NCBI GenBank assembly: GCA_013821525.1
Contig: JACDGR010000018.1
Coordinates: 1 to 16,595 of the forward strand
Length of the DNA stretch: 16,595 bases
Reading direction: 5' to 3'
DNA from: Actinomycetota bacterium
GTDB lineage: Bacteria > Actinomycetota > Thermoleophilia > Gaiellales > Gaiellaceae
Each line of letters begins with the position of its first letter. Positions within the stretch are counted from its first letter, which is position 1. Below are positions 13,962-16,595 of this stretch, piece by piece. The notes under the pieces were generated by a model, which worked only from the letters and a program-made list of their open reading frames with translations, made no database searches and was not told the DNA's origin. Position numbers and translations under genes: made by a program.

Positions 13962-15197
13962 ATGGCGCAAGTCGCGTTCGAGCGGGTCAGCAAGATCTAT
14001 CCGGACGGCACACGTGCTGTGAACGACATCAATCTCGAAATCGCCGACGGCGAGTTCATGGTGCTCGTCGGGCCGTCGGGCTGCGGCAAGACCACCGCTC
14101 TGCGCATGGTCGCGGGCCTCGAGGAGATCTCCGAGGGCGTCCTGAAGATCGGCGACCGCGTGGTCAACCACATGCCGTCTCGCGATCGCGACATCGCGAT
14201 GGTCTTCCAGAGCTATGCGCTCTACCCCCACCTCTCGGTCTACGAGAACATCGCGTTCGGCCTGCGCCTGAAGAAGATGTCCAAAGACGAGATCGATCAG
14301 CGGGTGAAGCGTGCCTCCTCGCTCCTCGGCCTCGACGACTACCTGAAGCGAAAGCCGCGCGCCCTCTCGGGTGGGCAGCGTCAGCGCGTCGCGATGGGAC
14401 GCGCAATCGTGCGCGAGCCGGCTGCGTTCCTGATGGACGAGCCGCTCTCGAACCTCGACGCGAAGCTGCGGGTGCAGATGCGCGCCGAGATCGCAAAGCT
14501 CCAGACAGACCTAGGCGTCACGACGGTCTACGTCACGCACGACCAGGTCGAGGCAATGACGATGGGCGACCGGGTCGCAGTCATGCGCAAGGGTGAGATC
14601 CAGCAGGTCGACGACCCGCAGACGCTGTACGACCGTCCCGTCAACGTTTTCGTCGGCGGGTTCATTGGTAGCCCGTCGATGAACATGCTCGACGCGCAGA
14701 TCGTGCAGGTGAACGGCGGGATCGGCGCCCAGATCGGCGACCAGACGATCGCGCTCGGCGCCGAGACGACCGAGCAGCGGCCGGGACTGAAGTCGTTCGA
14801 GGGGAGACGGGTGATCCTCGGTATCCGCCCCGAAGACCTCGAGGACGCCGCGCTCGAGACCGACACCCCTGCGCACCGCACGCTCAACGGCAAGCTCGAG
14901 CTCCGCGAAGCCCTCGGCTCCGAGATCATGGCGCACTTCTCGATCAAGGGCGCACACGCCGAGACCGAGGAGATGCGCGAGCTCGCGAAGGACGCAGGCG
15001 CCGAAGGCACCGAGAAGCAAATCGGCGTGCGCGATGACGAGGCGGTGATCGTCGGTCGCTTCGGCGCGCGCTCACGGATCAAGGTCGGCGAGATCGTGCA
15101 AGCGGTCGTCGACACCCGCGCACTTCACTTTTTCGACCCCGAGAGCGGCATGGGGATCTACGACAGCACGTCACCCTCGAAAGGAGCACCTTCGTGA
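13962..15197 (+). CDS. Carbohydrate ABC transporter ATPase (MalK/UgpC/MsmX type)
   Basis: This 411-residue ATPase powers a carbohydrate importer from the cytosolic face of the membrane. The motifs are complete: Walker A GPSGCGKTT (37-45), Q-loop Q83 in FQSYALYP, signature LSGGQRQR (135-142), Walker B FLMDEP with E160, D-loop SNLDAK and H-loop H193 in VTHDQVEAMT. From about 235 on it has the C-terminal TOBE/regulatory domain of the MalK/UgpC group (GIRPEDLED), including an acidic-rich insertion before the last strand. In related systems one such ATPase may serve several importers. ATG 13962 is chosen over GTG 13953 because GGGAGGTGA, a near-perfect ribosome binding site, lies just before it and covers the GTG. 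The stop overlaps the next gene's start in GTGA. Confidence 0.95.
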   Translation: MAQVAFERVSKIYPDGTRAVNDINLEIADGEFMVLVGPSGCGKTTALRMVAGLEEISEGVLKIGDRVVNHMPSRDRDIAMVFQSYALYPHLSVYENIAFGLRLKKMSKDEIDQRVKRASSLLGLDDYLKRKPRALSGGQRQRVAMGRAIVREPAAFLMDEPLSNLDAKLRVQMRAEIAKLQTDLGVTTVYVTHDQVEAMTMGDRVAVMRKGEIQQVDDPQTLYDRPVNVFVGGFIGSPSMNMLDAQIVQVNGGIGAQIGDQTIALGAETTEQRPGLKSFEGRRVILGIRPEDLEDAALETDTPAHRTLNGKLELREALGSEIMAHFSIKGAHAETEEMRELAKDAGAEGTEKQIGVRDDEAVIVGRFGARSRIKVGEIVQAVVDTRALHFFDPESGMGIYDSTSPSKGAPS

Positions 15198-16540
15198 AGC
15201 GTCAAACACTCACGCTCGTTGCGCTCCTCGTCGTCGCGCTCCTTGCGCTCTCGGCGTGCGGGAGCAAGAAGTCCTCGAGCAGCAGCAACACCACTACGAG
15301 CGGCACGTCCACCGCATCGGGATCGACCAGCGTCTCCGGCAAGATTCAGATCGTCGGTGTGTGGACCGGCGACGAGCAGAAGCACTTCCAGGCCGTGCTC
15401 AACGGCTTCAAAGCGAAGTATCCGAAGGTCAAGGTCACGTATCGCTCGACGGGTGACAACACACCGACCGTCCTCTCGACTGCGGTGCAGGGCGGCAACC
15501 CGCCGGACCTCGCGTCGGTCTCGCAGCCGGGGCTCGTGAGCGACTTCCAGAAGAAGGGCGCGCTGAAGAAGATGAACTTCGCGCGAGCGACGGTCCTCGC
15601 GAACTACCCGGCCGACATCGAGAAGCTCGGCGAGATCAAGGGCAACCTGTACGGCCTGATCATCAAGGCGGCCAACAAGTCGACCGTTTGGTACAACGTC
15701 AAGTCGTACAGCGACGCGGGTGTCAAGCCCCCGACGACGTGGGCCGACTTCCTCAAGGACGCGAAGACGTTGAAGGCGTCCGGAACTTCCGCCTACTCGA
15801 TCGGCGGCGCTGACGGCTGGACGCTCACCGACCTGTTCGAGAACATATATCTCCGCCAGGCCGGTCCTGACATGTACGACAAGCTCTCGAAGCACACGAT
15901 CAAGTGGACGGATCCGTCAGTCAAGAAGGCGCTGACGACGATGTCCGGCGTGCTCGGCGACTCGGGCAATATCGTCGGCGGCACCGCAGGCGCATTGCAG
16001 ACCGACTTCCCGACGTCCGTCTCGAACGTGTTCTCGACCGCACCGAAGGCGTCGCAGGTGATCGAGGGCGACTTCGTTCCTGGCGTCGTCGCGTCGTCGA
16101 ACAAGCTGAAGGCTGTCACGGGCTACAACGTGTTCCCGTTCCCGGCTGTCGGCTCGAGCGGCACGAACGTCGTCGAGGGCGGCGGGGACGAACTGATGAT
16201 GTTCCGCGACACGCCGGCCATCCGCGCCCTCGTCAACTATCTCTCGACGGGCGAGGCGCAGACCATCTGGGCCAAGCTCGGCGGCTACTCCGCACCCGCG
16301 AAGACCGTCCCGGCGAGCGCGTATCCCGATGAGATCACCCGCACGACCGCCACGGCGATCGGGCAGGCCAAGACGTTCCGCTTCGACCTCTCCGACCTCC
16401 AGCCGGCGTCGTTCGGCGGCACGGTCGGCCAGGGCGAGTTCAAGATCTTCCAGGACTTCCTGAAGACCCCGAGCAACGTCAACGGCATCGCACAGTCGCT
16501 CGAGACGGCTGCAGCGAAGGCCTACGCGACCGGGAAGTAA
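15194..16540 (+). CDS. Carbohydrate ABC transporter substrate-binding lipoprotein
   Basis: This 448-residue protein is a family-1 type solute-binding lipoprotein of the importer whose ATPase gene precedes it. It has a signal peptide with lipobox L19-S20-A21-C22, so it would be lipid-anchored at Cys22, followed by a flexible linker almost wholly of Ser, Thr, Gly and Lys (23-48). The mature domain begins at KIQIVGVWTGDEQKHF, where the family usually reads WTGxE, and contains the hinge segment KSTVWYNVKSYSDAGV. Many aromatic residues in the cleft fit sugar binding, but the sugar cannot be told. GTG 15194 has AAAGGAG at 15180-15186 and overlaps the ATPase stop by four bases, indicating translational coupling. 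Confidence 0.93.
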   Translation: MKRQTLTLVALLVVALLALSACGSKKSSSSSNTTTSGTSTASGSTSVSGKIQIVGVWTGDEQKHFQAVLNGFKAKYPKVKVTYRSTGDNTPTVLSTAVQGGNPPDLASVSQPGLVSDFQKKGALKKMNFARATVLANYPADIEKLGEIKGNLYGLIIKAANKSTVWYNVKSYSDAGVKPPTTWADFLKDAKTLKASGTSAYSIGGADGWTLTDLFENIYLRQAGPDMYDKLSKHTIKWTDPSVKKALTTMSGVLGDSGNIVGGTAGALQTDFPTSVSNVFSTAPKASQVIEGDFVPGVVASSNKLKAVTGYNVFPFPAVGSSGTNVVEGGGDELMMFRDTPAIRALVNYLSTGEAQTIWAKLGGYSAPAKTVPASAYPDEITRTTATAIGQAKTFRFDLSDLQPASFGGTVGQGEFKIFQDFLKTPSNVNGIAQSLETAAAKAYATGK

Positions 16541-16567
16541 GTGAGCGGAAGCTCCGGAGGCATCGCG

Positions 16568-16595
16568 GTGGAGCCGCCCCCTGTGGCGGCCCCAC
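16568..16595 (+). CDS. Start of the next gene, probably sugar ABC permease (cut by window end)
   Basis: GTG 16568 has CCGGAGG 7 nt upstream (16554-16560), a strong ribosome binding site, and the frame stays open to the end of the window. Only VEPPPVAAP is visible, which says nothing about function. The call as permease rests on gene order, because an ATPase and a binding protein are normally followed by MalF/MalG-type permeases. GTG 16541, directly after the binding-protein stop, is in the same frame and is a weaker alternative start. Confidence 0.45.

Overview
The window is about 16.6 kb of high-GC DNA with GTG, TTG and ATG starts, tight operons and several starts that look leaderless. The gene content points to an actinobacterium. 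It includes a MarP-type CvpA/trypsin membrane protease, a fused homocysteine methyltransferase/methylenetetrahydrofolate reductase, an actinobacterial AhpD-superfamily protein and a TPM-domain membrane protein. The style resembles the Thermoleophilia, but that placement is inference and no marker gene is present to fix it.

Left end (1-2876): a complete IS481-family insertion sequence lies at the very edge, with near-perfect terminal inverted repeats and a perfect 6-bp target duplication ACTAGC. It is inserted directly in front of the GTG start of the methyltransferase/reductase fusion gene, so that gene has lost its own upstream region. Middle-left (2873-6817): a convergent MarP-like protease gene, a tRNA-Asp gene with a terminator-like hairpin, a small VOC (glyoxalase-fold) gene followed by a damaged copy of the tRNA-Asp 3' half, an eight-helix membrane protein built from an internal duplication, an AhpD/carboxymuconolactone-decarboxylase-like gene interrupted by an in-frame TAG, and an LspA-like membrane protein that lacks one catalytic aspartate.

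Middle (6822-10862, minus strand): a three-gene set reads AAA+ ATPase (CbbX/SpoVK type), then a large secreted protein of unknown function, then a TPM-domain membrane protein with a Gly/Asp-rich tail. Its first gene shares a 31-bp divergent promoter region with an M29 aminopeptidase gene on the plus strand.

Right (10894-16595, plus strand): after the aminopeptidase comes a MarR regulator gene overlapped by an MFS exporter gene, a typical regulator/efflux pair with a direct repeat at the regulator's promoter. Last is a carbohydrate ABC importer operon: MalK/UgpC-type ATPase, lipoprotein substrate-binding protein, and the first codons of the next gene (probably a permease), cut off by the end of the window.

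Most of the window is ordinary housekeeping or accessory content. The points most worth checking are the IS481 insertion whose stop codon comes from the target site, the tRNA-Asp remnant around the VOC gene, the nonsense-interrupted AhpD-like gene, the altered catalytic residues in the LspA-like protein and the methyltransferase, and the unannotated secreted protein in the AAA+/TPM cluster.
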